8,063 nucleotides of DNA from Puniceicoccales bacterium (GTDB taxonomy: Bacteria > Verrucomicrobiota > Verrucomicrobiia > Opitutales > LL51), in the NCBI GenBank assembly GCA_031290315.1, contig JAITNS010000090.1:1-8063 (forward strand), read 5' to 3'. Both the position numbers and the translations under genes were made by a program. Of the stretch, positions 1 through 7,734 are shown one piece after another. Position 1 is the first letter of the stretch, and each line of letters begins with the position of its first letter. Under the pieces are notes generated by a model, which was not told where the DNA came from, did no database searches, and worked only from the letters and a program-made list of their open reading frames with translations.

Positions 1-1
1 C

Positions 2-799
2 ATTCGTAAAATTCTCACGCTCTTGCTGCAAAAATTTCAAGAACTAGGAGGTAAGAAGCGTCTTACTTGCGAAGTGCAACATATTAAGACAGAGAATGGT
101 AAAGTAGAAGGCGTTACGCTTTCGAGTGGGGAATTTATTGGATGTAATAGCATATTATCGACGATCGGTTATCCTGAAACAGTCAAACTATATGACAAAA
201 ATCATTTCGAAACGACTCCCAAAGGCCAACTATCTTTTTGTGAAGCGATTGCTATTTTCGATCAGCAGCCCCAGGAGTATGGTTGGAATGATACGATTGT
301 CTTTTTTGAAAAAAATCCTCATTTCTCCTATAAAAAATCTTCCAACGAAATCAAACGATCTTCCGGTGTCATTTGCCTACCTAACAACTTCAACTATACG
401 GATAATCGATCTTTAAAGGAAGGGATTTTACGCGTAACGGCGCTTGCCAATTACGAGCGATGGAAAGCGCTTTCGGATAGTGCTTATCAATCGATGAAAA
501 AATACTGTTTCGACGTATTAATCGAGCAAGCCGTAAATATCTTAGGCAACAAATATCTCGATTTCAAAACATGGCGGAATAATTTATTGGACCGCGATTT
601 CTTCACACCGCTAACCATCGAACGTTTTACGGGGCGTGTTAACGGTGCCATTTATGGTTCTCCGAAGAAAATTTACGACGGTGTTTTACCGATTAAAAAT
701 CTTTTTCTTTGCGGTACGGATCAGGGCTTTTTAGGTATTATTGGAGCGATGCTCAGCGGTATATCGATCGTCAATCAACACTTCCTGCTAGAAAAATAA
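2..799 (+). CDS. FAD-dependent phytoene desaturase-like oxidoreductase, C-terminal part (5' truncated)
   Basis: The reading frame is open from the first bases of the window and ends at TAA 797-799, so this is the last 265 residues of a longer protein; there is no reason to place a start inside the window. The opening residues read as the substrate/FAD-domain segment of the CrtI/COG1233 amine-oxidase-like superfamily: a Leu-Gly-Gly turn, a Val-x-x-Ile strand, then an Asn-Gly-Lys-Val-Glu-Gly-Val hairpin and an Ile-Leu-Ser-Thr-Ile-Gly segment. Near the C-terminus (fragment residues about 233-262), NLFLCGTDQGFLGIIGAMLSG matches the family's FAD-closing motif (Asn-Leu-[FY]-x-x-Gly ... Gly ... Ser-Gly). 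The N-terminal Rossmann GxGxxG lies outside the window. Members act on carotenoids, retinoids or other polyenes, but the substrate cannot be told from this half. It looks intact to its stop and is separated from tilS by a terminator. Confidence 0.8.
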   Translation: MRKILTLLLQKFQELGGKKRLTCEVQHIKTENGKVEGVTLSSGEFIGCNSILSTIGYPETVKLYDKNHFETTPKGQLSFCEAIAIFDQQPQEYGWNDTIVFFEKNPHFSYKKSSNEIKRSSGVICLPNNFNYTDNRSLKEGILRVTALANYERWKALSDSAYQSMKKYCFDVLIEQAVNILGNKYLDFKTWRNNLLDRDFFTPLTIERFTGRVNGAIYGSPKKIYDGVLPIKNLFLCGTDQGFLGIIGAMLSGISIVNQHFLLEK

Positions 800-884
800 A
801 ATAGAAATCAATGAATTAAAATAGAAAATTTTGAACGTTTGCGTTGAAAGTACATCTAAGAGATAGAGAAAGATTCATTTTGTA

Positions 885-916
885 AGGCGTCTAGGAAGGC
901 GCCTCCTTTTTATTTT
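885..916 (+). terminator. Rho-independent terminator after the oxidoreductase gene
   Basis: AGGCGTC (885-891) pairs with GGCGCCT (898-904) through seven base pairs, one a G-T wobble, around the six-base loop TAGGAA. CC and the T-rich run TTTTTATTTT (907-916) follow directly. This is the standard GC-stem plus U-tract form. It lies 86 bases after the oxidoreductase stop and just before tilS, so it probably separates two transcription units. Confidence 0.75.
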
Positions 917-944
917 AACGAGATTTATTTTAAGAAGAAAGCGT

Positions 945-973
945 TTGACGGCATTTCATGTTTTAGCCATGAT
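945..973 (+). promoter_or_regulatory. Possible sigma70-type promoter for tilS
   Basis: TTGACG (945-950) is five of six to the -35 consensus. Seventeen bases later CATGAT (968-973) is four of six to the -10 consensus. Transcription would begin near 980-981, exactly at the preferred tilS ATG, giving a leaderless or nearly leaderless message. The position just downstream of a terminator is right for a new promoter. The -10 is weak and such matches arise by chance in AT-rich DNA, so this is tentative. Confidence 0.25.
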
Positions 974-980
974 AGTTGCT

Positions 981-2324
981 ATGGAATCCATATGGCGGCA
1001 ATTTTCCCAGATCGCAGATCGTACACTTGGATCACGCCTAAAATTCCCTACTATCATTTCCTCAAATGATAAGTTATGTGTTGCTTGTTCTGGGGGGACT
1101 GATTCCGTTTGTTTGGTACTTATTTTAGCAGCTCGCTTTCCTGCTCATCGCCTTGTCGTTCTCCACTACAATCATAATACCCGTGGTCAAGAGACCGAAG
1201 AAGATGAACAATTTGTTAGGCATTTGGCTAACGCTTTGGAGTTAGATTTTTTCACAGAAAAGCGTCTAGAAGGCGCCCTTTCCGAGCATCATTTACGGCA
1301 AGTACGCTATGCATTTTTTTCACGCATGATGGCTAAAATTGGGAGCCGATTTCTTTTCCTCGCACACCACGCCAATGATGTCATTGAGACTATGTTGATG
1401 CGACTGGCTCGAGGAAGTACGGAAATTGCGGCTCCTAAATATTGCCAATTATTTCAAGATGGAACCTATCGAGTACGTCCACTACTTTCTATTTTCAAGC
1501 AAGAAATTGTCGATCTATTCACGCAACATCGAATCCCTTGGCGTGAGGATTCCAGCAACCGGCAACCGCATTATTTGCGCAATCGCATCCGTCGCATTAT
1601 CCCGCTTTTTGATCATATCTTTGCCGATCGCGATTGGAAATCCGGCTTTCTTTTAACCCATCGCTACTTAGAGGAGGACGCATCATGTCTCAATCAAATG
1701 GCAGAAGAATTATGTACAGATTTTCAAAAACTTAATCTACAAAATATTTTCCATGGTGCAATTATACGTCGTGCGATTCAATTTTGGTTGGGCGATCTTT
1801 CCCTAACGCGCACTTGTTTTGAAGAAATTTTTAGGGCAATCATTTGCAACGATTCAGCGAAAATCAGTATTAGTCCAGAGACATTCATCAAAATCGATAA
1901 AAAGATTTTACATCGAGTTTCGCATCCTGGAAACGATTTTAAAATAAGATTCAACAATTGGCAATTTGGAGAACTCTATTTACCAACGGGCTATAAATTA
2001 TCGCGCGAGATTGTTCCTTTTTCAGAACAAAATTTATCATCCGAAGGTCTCAATATCTCCACGATCTACATTCACGGTGAAAATTGTACTAAAATTACCA
2101 TACGGACTTGGCAACCTGGGGATCGCTATCGTCCCATTAATGCTCCGACAAAGTCACTAAAAAAATTATTTTCAGAAAAAAAAATCCCCGTTCAACGACG
2201 TTCTTCACTTCCCATATTGTGTGATGAGAAGGGAGCAATTATTTGGGTGCCACATTTACCTCCGGCTGATTTCGTAAAAGTGCATAATAATTACGCACTT
2301 AAGATCACTTTTTCGTCGACATAA
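981..2324 (+). CDS. tilS: tRNA(Ile)-lysidine synthase TilS
   Basis: TilS is a cytoplasmic N-type ATP pyrophosphatase. It joins lysine to C34 of the CAU anticodon of tRNA-Ile, so that the tRNA reads AUA and is charged with isoleucine instead of methionine. Counting from ATG 981 (447 residues), the PP-loop SGGTDS is at 37-42, HHANDVIET at 129-137 (usually HHxNDQAET; here Val-Ile replaces Gln-Ala), VRPLL at 165-169 and WREDSSN at 187-193. The C-terminal TilS domain, about 372-424, carries TWQPGDRYRP, LKKLFSEKKIP and IIWVP. The length fits full-length two-domain TilS. Start choice is uncertain: the frame is also open from TTG 945 (459 residues) and ATG 969. ATG 981 is preferred because the extra upstream residues look unconserved and 945 falls in a possible -35 box. 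No strong Shine-Dalgarno is seen. ftsH follows closely on the same strand, an arrangement common in bacteria. Confidence 0.95.
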   Translation: MESIWRQFSQIADRTLGSRLKFPTIISSNDKLCVACSGGTDSVCLVLILAARFPAHRLVVLHYNHNTRGQETEEDEQFVRHLANALELDFFTEKRLEGALSEHHLRQVRYAFFSRMMAKIGSRFLFLAHHANDVIETMLMRLARGSTEIAAPKYCQLFQDGTYRVRPLLSIFKQEIVDLFTQHRIPWREDSSNRQPHYLRNRIRRIIPLFDHIFADRDWKSGFLLTHRYLEEDASCLNQMAEELCTDFQKLNLQNIFHGAIIRRAIQFWLGDLSLTRTCFEEIFRAIICNDSAKISISPETFIKIDKKILHRVSHPGNDFKIRFNNWQFGELYLPTGYKLSREIVPFSEQNLSSEGLNISTIYIHGENCTKITIRTWQPGDRYRPINAPTKSLKKLFSEKKIPVQRRSSLPILCDEKGAIIWVPHLPPADFVKVHNNYALKITFSST

Positions 2325-2336
2325 GTAAAAAAATTC

Positions 2337-4397
2337 ATGCTCTATTGGGCATATTTTGTAATGGTTCCATCTAATTCCAAAAAAAATAACAACCGCTGGC
2401 ACGCTTTAATGGTGTGGCTCGTTATTATTTTTGCCATGTGTTTTCTTTGGGATGCCTATAATGCGAGTGCATCGCTAAAAGAGCATTGGACAATTTCGCA
2501 GGTAATCGAAGCATCAAAACAAGGAAAAATTCGCGAAGGCTTTATCAAATCAGATCTTTCAAAAGGTGATAAGTGGCATATCCTTTACGGGAAAGCAACT
2601 CCCAAGGCGCCTGTCATACTCCTTAATGGCCAAAAACGTGATTATATTTTGTTTGAAGCCGAAGGTAAGTTGACCAATAAACGTTTCGAAGATCTTATTT
2701 CTTCCTCCGATGTATGGCGAGAAGTATCCAATAATAACCTACTCATGTCCATTCTGGTCAGCATTTTACCTCTATTGATTATCATTTTCTTTGTCTACTT
2801 CTTCTTCTTTCGACAAATTAAAAATGTCAACCGTAGTGCTCTATCATTTGGGAAAAGTAAGGCGAGACTCATCTTGAAAGACAGTAATACGAAAACATTT
2901 GAGGACTTTGCCGGCTACGAGGAAGCTAAAGAGGAGGTGGCTGAAATTGTTGACTTTTTAAAAAATCCTCAAAAATTTAGAGACATCGGTGCTAAAATCC
3001 CGAAAGGTTGCCTTATGGTGGGGCCGCCAGGTACCGGTAAAACATTACTCGCACGTGCCATTGCGGGCGAAGCAAATGTACCTTTCTTTAATATGAGTGG
3101 TTCTGATTTCGTTGAAATGTTTGTTGGTCTCGGGGCAGCTCGCGTACGTGACACATTCGAACAAGCACGAAAAAGCGCTCCTTGTCTTGTCTTTATCGAC
3201 GAAATCGATGCCGTCGGACGCAATCGTGGCGCTGGGATCGGTGGTGGTAACGATGAGCGAGAGCAAACTTTAAATTCCTTACTCGTTGAAATGGATGGGT
3301 TTGAAGAAAACAATGGTGTTATTGTTATTGCGGCGACGAATCGTCCGGATGTCCTTGACAGTGCATTACTTCGTCCGGGACGCTTTGACCGTCAAGTAGT
3401 CATCGATATCCCCGATCTCCTTGGCCGCCTCGCCATCCTCAAAGTCCATGCCAAACGTTTCAAAATAAAATCAAATATCAGTCTTAAAGAGATTGCGCGT
3501 CACACCTCTGGTTTTTCCGGTGCAGATCTCGAAAATTTACTCAATGAAGCTGCCTTATTATGTGCGCGCTATGATCGCAAAGAAATCGATCGTCCTGAGA
3601 TCGATGAAGCCTATGATAAAATCGCCTATGGTCGCGAACGTCGTAAGTTGATGGATCAAAAAGATAAACGGATTACTGCTTTCCATGAAGCTGGGCATGC
3701 GATTATTCAAGCGATGATTGATTCGGGAGATATGCCTGTCCATAAAGTAACGATTCTCCCACGTGGACAAAGTTTAGGTAGTACGATGTTTATCCCAAAA
3801 AAAGATATCCTTAATTACTCTAAGACGAATATTTTAAATAATATTTGTTGTTCTATGGGTGGGCGTGTTGCGGAAGAAATCGAATTTCAAGAGTTAACGA
3901 GTGGAGCTGCAGCTGACATTAAATCGGCGACAAAGCTAGCTCGGCGGATGGTATGTGATTGGGGGATGAGCGATCTCGGTACCGTTGCCTATGGGGAAAA
4001 TCAAGATCATATCTTTCTCGGAAAAGAAATCGCACGTAATCAGAATTATAGCGAACAAACTGCCCAGAAAATTGATAGTGAAATCACTAAAATTATTCAA
4101 AATGAGTACAACCGAGCTAAACAAATCCTCAAAGAACACTATGGACTTCTCGCCAAACTAGCCGAAGCCCTTTTGAAGTATGAGACCATTGAGGGTAAAA
4201 ATATCTATGAACTCATTAAACATGGTAATTTTCAGTCAAAATTGCCATATCACAAACGGCTCCATAAATCTAAAAAACAAAACGAGAAGAATAAAAGCTC
4301 CGAAAATAACGAGCAAGACCTAACAAAAACAAAAAACAAAGAAAAAAAGCTTGAAGAAGACCTACAAAATAAAGACAAAGAATCGGAACAAAAATAA
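2337..4397 (+). CDS. ftsH: ATP-dependent zinc metalloprotease FtsH
   Basis: FtsH is a hexameric inner-membrane AAA+ protease that removes unassembled or damaged membrane proteins and selected cytosolic regulators. In the 686-residue form the order is: first transmembrane helix about 22-41, periplasmic domain about 45-130, second helix about 135-158, Walker A GPPGTGKT 229-236, pore loop MFVGLG 261-266, Walker B LVFIDEID 284-291, and second region of homology [18 protein letters not shown] 335-352 with its arginine fingers. The zinc motif HEAGH is at 450-454, with Asp527 in a [11 protein letters not shown] context as the likely third zinc ligand. All key residues are present, so it should be active. 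The tail from about 640 is a Lys/Glu/Asn-rich, probably disordered extension. ATG 2361 (residue 9) is an equally good start and gives the more usual polar N-terminus before the first helix; neither has a clear ribosome-binding site. The stop overlaps the marC ATG. Confidence 0.97.
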   Translation: MLYWAYFVMVPSNSKKNNNRWHALMVWLVIIFAMCFLWDAYNASASLKEHWTISQVIEASKQGKIREGFIKSDLSKGDKWHILYGKATPKAPVILLNGQKRDYILFEAEGKLTNKRFEDLISSSDVWREVSNNNLLMSILVSILPLLIIIFFVYFFFFRQIKNVNRSALSFGKSKARLILKDSNTKTFEDFAGYEEAKEEVAEIVDFLKNPQKFRDIGAKIPKGCLMVGPPGTGKTLLARAIAGEANVPFFNMSGSDFVEMFVGLGAARVRDTFEQARKSAPCLVFIDEIDAVGRNRGAGIGGGNDEREQTLNSLLVEMDGFEENNGVIVIAATNRPDVLDSALLRPGRFDRQVVIDIPDLLGRLAILKVHAKRFKIKSNISLKEIARHTSGFSGADLENLLNEAALLCARYDRKEIDRPEIDEAYDKIAYGRERRKLMDQKDKRITAFHEAGHAIIQAMIDSGDMPVHKVTILPRGQSLGSTMFIPKKDILNYSKTNILNNICCSMGGRVAEEIEFQELTSGAAADIKSATKLARRMVCDWGMSDLGTVAYGENQDHIFLGKEIARNQNYSEQTAQKIDSEITKIIQNEYNRAKQILKEHYGLLAKLAEALLKYETIEGKNIYELIKHGNFQSKLPYHKRLHKSKKQNEKNKSSENNEQDLTKTKNKEKKLEEDLQNKDKESEQK

Positions 4398-5038
4398 TGA
4401 ATACGGATATCAGTTTTTTTCGCTTATTTTTTGAGACCATTGCATACCTATATATTGTGTTAAATCCTCCATCTTGTATCGCAATTATGTTAGGGATAGC
4501 TAATCGTTTGAGTGTCAAAGAACGGTTACGGATGTCGCAGCAAATCTGCCTTATCGGTGGAATATTAATATTTACATTTGCTTTTTTTGGTAAAATTATT
4601 CTCGACGATATTTTCCATATTTCTACGGAAGCATTTCAAGTAGGTGGAGGGCTCTACCTCTTCACAATTGGGTTAGGCATGGTATTTTCGAAGGATTTCG
4701 ATGAGCAACAAAATGAAGGTACTGCGCCACAAGATCCTTTTAGTTTTGTCATTACTCCCCTTGCTACTCCCCTACTCGTTGGACCAGGCACCATTACAGC
4801 CGTTCTTGTAAGACGTACGGCGCTTCCTAATTCTATTTCTTGCGTACTTACTTTTTACGGAGCACTTGCGGTTGCGATGCTTTTAGTTTATTTTTTGTTT
4901 TTCATAAGCTGTAAATTTTCTAAATATCTTACACCATCACTTCTAAAAGTTATCGAAAAACTTATGGGCATACTGATTGCTTGTCTCGCGATCAATTCTA
5001 TTTTACAGGGCCTTAAGACATTTTTTCAACATTTATAA
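4397..5038 (+). CDS. MarC/UPF0056 family integral membrane protein
   Basis: This 213-residue hydrophobic protein has about six predicted membrane segments and matches the MarC (UPF0056) family in length. Visible family signatures are the Asn-Pro-Pro of helix 1 (23-25, usually NPxGxxP), the glycine-rich QVGGGLYLF (81-89), the hallmark PLATPLLVGPGTI (121-133) and the closing KLMGILIACLAINSILQGL (188-206). MarC was once linked to multiple antibiotic resistance, a role later withdrawn; the family's function is still unclear, and a transporter role is only suspected. Its ATG shares one base with the ftsH stop (TAATG at 4395-4399), implying translational coupling and co-transcription with the protease gene. 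An alternative start is not needed. The family assignment is firm, the function is not. Confidence 0.9.
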   Translation: MNTDISFFRLFFETIAYLYIVLNPPSCIAIMLGIANRLSVKERLRMSQQICLIGGILIFTFAFFGKIILDDIFHISTEAFQVGGGLYLFTIGLGMVFSKDFDEQQNEGTAPQDPFSFVITPLATPLLVGPGTITAVLVRRTALPNSISCVLTFYGALAVAMLLVYFLFFISCKFSKYLTPSLLKVIEKLMGILIACLAINSILQGLKTFFQHL

Positions 5039-5046
5039 AGGGAGCA

Positions 5047-5096
5047 TTGACTTTTTTAGCATTCTCATTACCGTTATTTTTTACCGAGTGTATACT
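5047..5096 (+). promoter_or_regulatory. Possible promoter region before the secretin gene
   Basis: The 79-base gap between marC and the secretin gene contains TATACT (5091-5096), five of six to a -10 box, but only a poor -35 (TTACCG, 5068-5073) at 17 bases. A good -35-like TTGACT (5047-5052) has only a weak -10 partner (TACCGT, 5069-5074). Transcription from TATACT would begin about 15 bases before the secretin ATG. No terminator is visible after marC, so read-through from the ftsH unit is equally possible. Confidence 0.25.
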
Positions 5097-5105
5097 TGGT
5101 TTTTT

Positions 5106-5110
5106 GGGGG
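5106..5110 (+). promoter_or_regulatory. Candidate Shine-Dalgarno of the secretin gene
   Basis: GGGGG lies seven bases before ATG 5118 and could pair with the CCUCC of 16S rRNA through one G-U wobble. An earlier ATG at 5111 opens a five-codon frame that stops at 5128 and overlaps the real start. A stop codon in frame at 5112-5114 rules out any upstream extension of the secretin gene. Confidence 0.4.
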
Positions 5111-5117
5111 ATGAAGG

Positions 5118-7448
5118 ATGTGGTTTAAATATTTTTTATTTTTACTCGCCGTAGGCGGTATATTTTTTAGGGGAATTCTAGATGGGCGCTCTAAAAATTC
5201 TAGGGGAATTCGAGGGGCACGCCCTAAAAATTCTAAGTCGGATGTTGCGGAACTAACAACTCCAGAAAAAACAATGGAGTCAAAAAAACTATTTCTTGCA
5301 ACAACTGTTGCCAAGGATCAAGTAACAGCTACTCCTAAAGTGGACTCAAAAAAACAAGCAATACAATCATCTGAAGTCGCTGAACAACTGCCCGTTGAAA
5401 CACCTCAACTCACGAATCATTTGGAATCCAATGTTGACAAAGGAAAAGATATTGAAAGGGAAAAGGAAGATGATAGTATAAAAATTTCGGCTAGAAGGGT
5501 TAATTATCTTATTTTAAAGGCCCGTTCCTTATTACTGGTTAATAATTTTGAAGAGGCCCATGAGATTGCTCAAACTATTCTCAAAAATGACCCTAAAAAT
5601 AAGGAAGCAATTGCCATCGAGACTTGTATCAAACAAAGACAATTAGAAAGTAATGAAAAATTCCCTAGTAAGGCGACAGAAGCCAGAGAATCCTTGCTTA
5701 AAAACATTCAAAATACATGGGAAACTCCGAAAATTGTTCTTGAAAATATCCAATCCCAAGAAGAAGATGAGGAATGGAGTGATATATTTAGGCGTCTCAA
5801 CCGCATCATTATTCCAAAAATTTCTTTTAATAACACGCCTTTATCGCAAGCGATTAACACCATTGTTGCCTTATCGGAGCAGTGCGATAGCGAACAAAAT
5901 ACGCAAAATAAAGGAGTCAACATGATTGTTATGACAACTCCCAATACACCAGAACCGAATATCACGCTCAATCTTAAAAATATGTCACTCGATAAAATTT
6001 TGAACTTTATTGCGAAATCGAGCGCTTATCAGTTTGATATCGAAGATGATGTCATTGTTTTCCGTAAAATGGAAGGTGGGCTTTCGGAAATTTTAGAGAC
6101 AAAAATTTTCAAAATCTCCCGTTCCGCGATCGTTCGAATGACTGGTATTCAAAGCAATCGCTCTGATAGCAGTAATAGCAAAAAGAAAAAAGAAGATAAT
6201 AGTTCCAATACGATCGCAGAAGAAGAGCGTTTAATAAAGGAATTTTTACAAAAAGCCGGGGTTAATTTTACTGGGATTAGCGGTAGTAATTTAGCTTTTG
6301 ACGGCTCCCAATTGATTATTACGCAAAGCCTCCGTAATATGAAACGTGTTAAAGAGATTTTAAACAAATACGAGCAAGTGAAACAAGTAGAAATCGAAAC
6401 TAAATTTATCGAAGTCCAACAAAATCAATTGGATGAATTACAATTTGGTTGGAATTTAGGGTTTGCATGGAAAGATGCAGATGGTGGCGTTAAAAGTAAT
6501 AGAGCAATTACACTCACAACCCATAATGAGGGAAAAGATAATCTCCGTAATTTAACCAATGCTTTTACTATTTCAAGCGCATCTGGCGGAGACGGCAGTA
6601 TTGTTTCTACTGCTGCTACCGCTCCTACCGACAGTACTACTGCTAATAATAGAGAAATTAAAATTCCCAATCCTTCGCCCAGTTCTCCTGGCGGCCTCAA
6701 TCTAGGCGCAACGGCTATCGATCTCGGTATCTTTAAAGGTGTTATTAGCGATAAAATTAATCTCGGATTAACGCTCCGAGCGCTCGAACAACAAGCCAAT
6801 TCCGATTTAATGAGTGCGCCAAAAGTAACCGTACTTTCCGGAAAAACAGCAAAAATTGTCGTCGCACAAGAATTTATTTACCCTAAAACATGGGGACAAA
6901 TTTCATCGGCGGTGGGCACAGGTGATGCAACTGCTGCTGGAGTAACTATTACGGCAGGTACGCCCAGCGATTTTGAGACACGCAATGTTGGCGTCGAAAT
7001 GAATGTTACACCTACCGTTGAAGAAAGCAATTGTATTAGTTTACAACTTAAGCCTAAAGTGACTGAATTTGAAGGCTTTATTGAATATGGAGGACGTAGT
7101 ATCGCAATTCAAGGAAATACTACGGTTCAATTACCGCCAGGGTTTTACCAACCTATATTTTCAACGAGAGAGATTGAAACGGAAGTTACAATCTATGATG
7201 GGGCAACGGTTATTATGGGCGGGTTAACCCACGAAGAAATTAAAGAAGTTAAAGATAAAGTGCCACTTCTCGGAGATATACCCTTGCTTGGTAGACTGTT
7301 TCGCTCAAAAGGTGAAACAGTACAGAAGAAAAATCTTCTAATCTTTGTCACCGCTAATATCTTGTCCCCCGGTGGTACCCCTGTACGTACAAAAAATAAG
7401 GAAAGAAAAAAAGAGCCCATTTATCGCACTTCTAAAGAAAATCTTTAA
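5118..7448 (+). CDS. Outer-membrane secretin, PilQ/Amuc_1098-like type IV pilus or type II/III secretion pore
   Basis: This 776-residue protein should assemble as a multimeric gated channel in the outer membrane. Residues 1-17 form a short signal peptide-like stretch (WFKYFLFLLAVGG, possible cut after Ala-Val-Gly). A basic 11-residue repeat follows (about 18-39), then a low-complexity linker to about 120. A TPR-like helical pair lies at about 124-172. An N0/STN-like domain starts near LNRIIIPKISF (227-237) and runs to about 316. After a Ser/Asn/Lys-rich insert (344-365) comes an N-domain, about 369-440, with the strand VEIETKFIEVQQNQLDELQFGWNL. The secretin barrel occupies about 545-750 and contains the diagnostic VPLLGDIPLLGRLF at 715-728. 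The tail is short and basic. The arrangement resembles the Amuc_1098 secretins of Verrucomicrobiota. No PilM/N/O-type genes lie immediately upstream, so whether it serves a pilus or a secretion system is open. Confidence 0.9.
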   Translation: MWFKYFLFLLAVGGIFFRGILDGRSKNSRGIRGARPKNSKSDVAELTTPEKTMESKKLFLATTVAKDQVTATPKVDSKKQAIQSSEVAEQLPVETPQLTNHLESNVDKGKDIEREKEDDSIKISARRVNYLILKARSLLLVNNFEEAHEIAQTILKNDPKNKEAIAIETCIKQRQLESNEKFPSKATEARESLLKNIQNTWETPKIVLENIQSQEEDEEWSDIFRRLNRIIIPKISFNNTPLSQAINTIVALSEQCDSEQNTQNKGVNMIVMTTPNTPEPNITLNLKNMSLDKILNFIAKSSAYQFDIEDDVIVFRKMEGGLSEILETKIFKISRSAIVRMTGIQSNRSDSSNSKKKKEDNSSNTIAEEERLIKEFLQKAGVNFTGISGSNLAFDGSQLIITQSLRNMKRVKEILNKYEQVKQVEIETKFIEVQQNQLDELQFGWNLGFAWKDADGGVKSNRAITLTTHNEGKDNLRNLTNAFTISSASGGDGSIVSTAATAPTDSTTANNREIKIPNPSPSSPGGLNLGATAIDLGIFKGVISDKINLGLTLRALEQQANSDLMSAPKVTVLSGKTAKIVVAQEFIYPKTWGQISSAVGTGDATAAGVTITAGTPSDFETRNVGVEMNVTPTVEESNCISLQLKPKVTEFEGFIEYGGRSIAIQGNTTVQLPPGFYQPIFSTREIETEVTIYDGATVIMGGLTHEEIKEVKDKVPLLGDIPLLGRLFRSKGETVQKKNLLIFVTANILSPGGTPVRTKNKERKKEPIYRTSKENL
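5168..5233 (+). repeat. Two tandem 33-bp copies inside the secretin gene
   Basis: Copy 1 is 5168-5200 and copy 2 is 5201-5233, identical at 27 of 33 bases. Both begin TAGGGGAATTC and end TAAAAATTC, with differences only in the central 13 bases. The length is a multiple of three, so the duplication adds 11 residues (RGILDGRSKNS / RGIRGARPKNS) just after the signal peptide without breaking the frame. TTTTTAGGG (5164-5172) and CCCTAAAAA (5222-5230) are also inverted copies of each other. Confidence 0.85.
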
Positions 7449-7450
7449 AT

Positions 7451-7471
7451 ATAAGGGCTCCTCGCCCTTAT
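7451..7471. repeat. Hairpin A, copy 1 (first after the secretin stop)
   Basis: ATAAGGGC (7451-7458) pairs perfectly with GCCCTTAT (7464-7471) around TCCTC. It begins two bases after the secretin stop codon. No T-run follows, so it is not a standard intrinsic terminator, though it could shield the mRNA 3' end. Confidence 0.8.
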
Positions 7472-7479
7472 GATCCCCG

Positions 7480-7500
7480 CCAGGAAACGTAGTTTCCTGG
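7480..7500. repeat. Hairpin B, copy 1
   Basis: CCAGGAAAC (7480-7488) pairs perfectly with GTTTCCTGG (7492-7500); the loop is GTA. The bases that follow (ACC) complete CCTGGACC (7496-7503), complementary to GGTCCAGG at 7537-7544 and 7683-7690, so alternative long-range pairings are possible. Confidence 0.8.
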
Positions 7501-7510
7501 ACCTTGGGAC

Positions 7511-7547
7511 CGCCCTGAAACACGTGCAACGCACGTGGTCCAGGGCG
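7511..7547. repeat. Hairpin C, two-tier stem found only in cassette 1
   Basis: The outer stem CGCCCTG (7511-7517) pairs with CAGGGCG (7541-7547). The inner stem CACGTGC (7521-7527) pairs with GCACGTG (7531-7537) around AAC. A three-by-three internal loop separates the tiers. It has no counterpart in the second cassette. Confidence 0.8.
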
Positions 7548-7559
7548 AATACAATTCCC

Positions 7560-7590
7560 GGTCAGGCTGTGCTAATAGCACAGCCTGGCC
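7560..7590. repeat. Hairpin D, copy 1
   Basis: GGTCAGGCTGTGC (7560-7572) pairs with GCACAGCCTGGCC (7578-7590) through 13 base pairs, one a T-G wobble, around TAATA. In cassette 2 only the loop and the 3' arm survive. Confidence 0.8.
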
Positions 7591-7600
7591 ACAACTTTTA

Positions 7601-7627
7601 AGTTCAAAGAATATTATTCTTTGAACT
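7601..7627. repeat. Hairpin E, copy 1
   Basis: AGTTCAAAGAAT (7601-7612) pairs perfectly with ATTCTTTGAACT (7616-7627); the loop is ATT. Both arms are unchanged in the second copy at 7952-7978. Confidence 0.85.
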
Positions 7628-7635
7628 ATTTCTTG

Positions 7636-7672
7636 GCCCTAGATTAGATGCCGTCGGCATTTAATCTAGGGC
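7636..7672. repeat. Hairpin F, copy 1
   Basis: The 17-base arms at 7636-7652 (GCCCTAGATTAGATGCC) and 7656-7672 pair throughout around GTC, with a single G-T wobble at G7647/T7661. In the second copy that wobble is a G-C pair. Confidence 0.85.
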
Positions 7673-7683
7673 TATAATAGGAG

Positions 7684-7707
7684 GTCCAGGGGATCCATCC
7701 CCTGGAC
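7684..7707. repeat. Hairpin G, copy 1
   Basis: GTCCAGGGG (7684-7692) pairs with CCCCTGGAC (7699-7707); AT/AT can extend the stem inward. It is preceded directly by GGAG, as is the second copy. Confidence 0.8.
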
Positions 7708-7709
7708 GG

Positions 7710-7734
7710 GGGTATGGGGCAGCGCCCCATATCC
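7710..7734. repeat. Hairpin H, copy 1
   Basis: ATGGGGC (7714-7720) pairs with GCCCCAT (7724-7730) around AGC. The stem can extend outward to 7710/7734 with one G-T wobble. The same arms recur at 7892-7908 behind a different hairpin. Confidence 0.8.

Noticed and set aside
2969..3313. Minus-strand open frame of 114 codons inside ftsH
   Set aside because: It lies opposite the strongly conserved AAA+ domain of ftsH, which fully explains the sequence.
6425..6799. Minus-strand open frame of 124 codons inside the secretin gene
   Set aside because: It is antisense to the secretin coding sequence, shows no domain, and follows from the codon pattern of the real gene.
7451..7471. Intrinsic terminator of the secretin gene
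   Set aside because: The stem is good but is followed by GATCCCC rather than a T-run, so it does not meet the standard form.
7338..7529. Minus-strand open frame of 63 codons overlapping the secretin 3' end and the first hairpins
   Set aside because: It lies mostly opposite the conserved secretin C-terminus, reads through palindromes, and its product has no recognisable features.
7560..7680. tRNA gene or riboswitch
   Set aside because: The stems are independent perfect hairpins; no cloverleaf, anticodon arm, T-loop motif or known aptamer core is recognisable.
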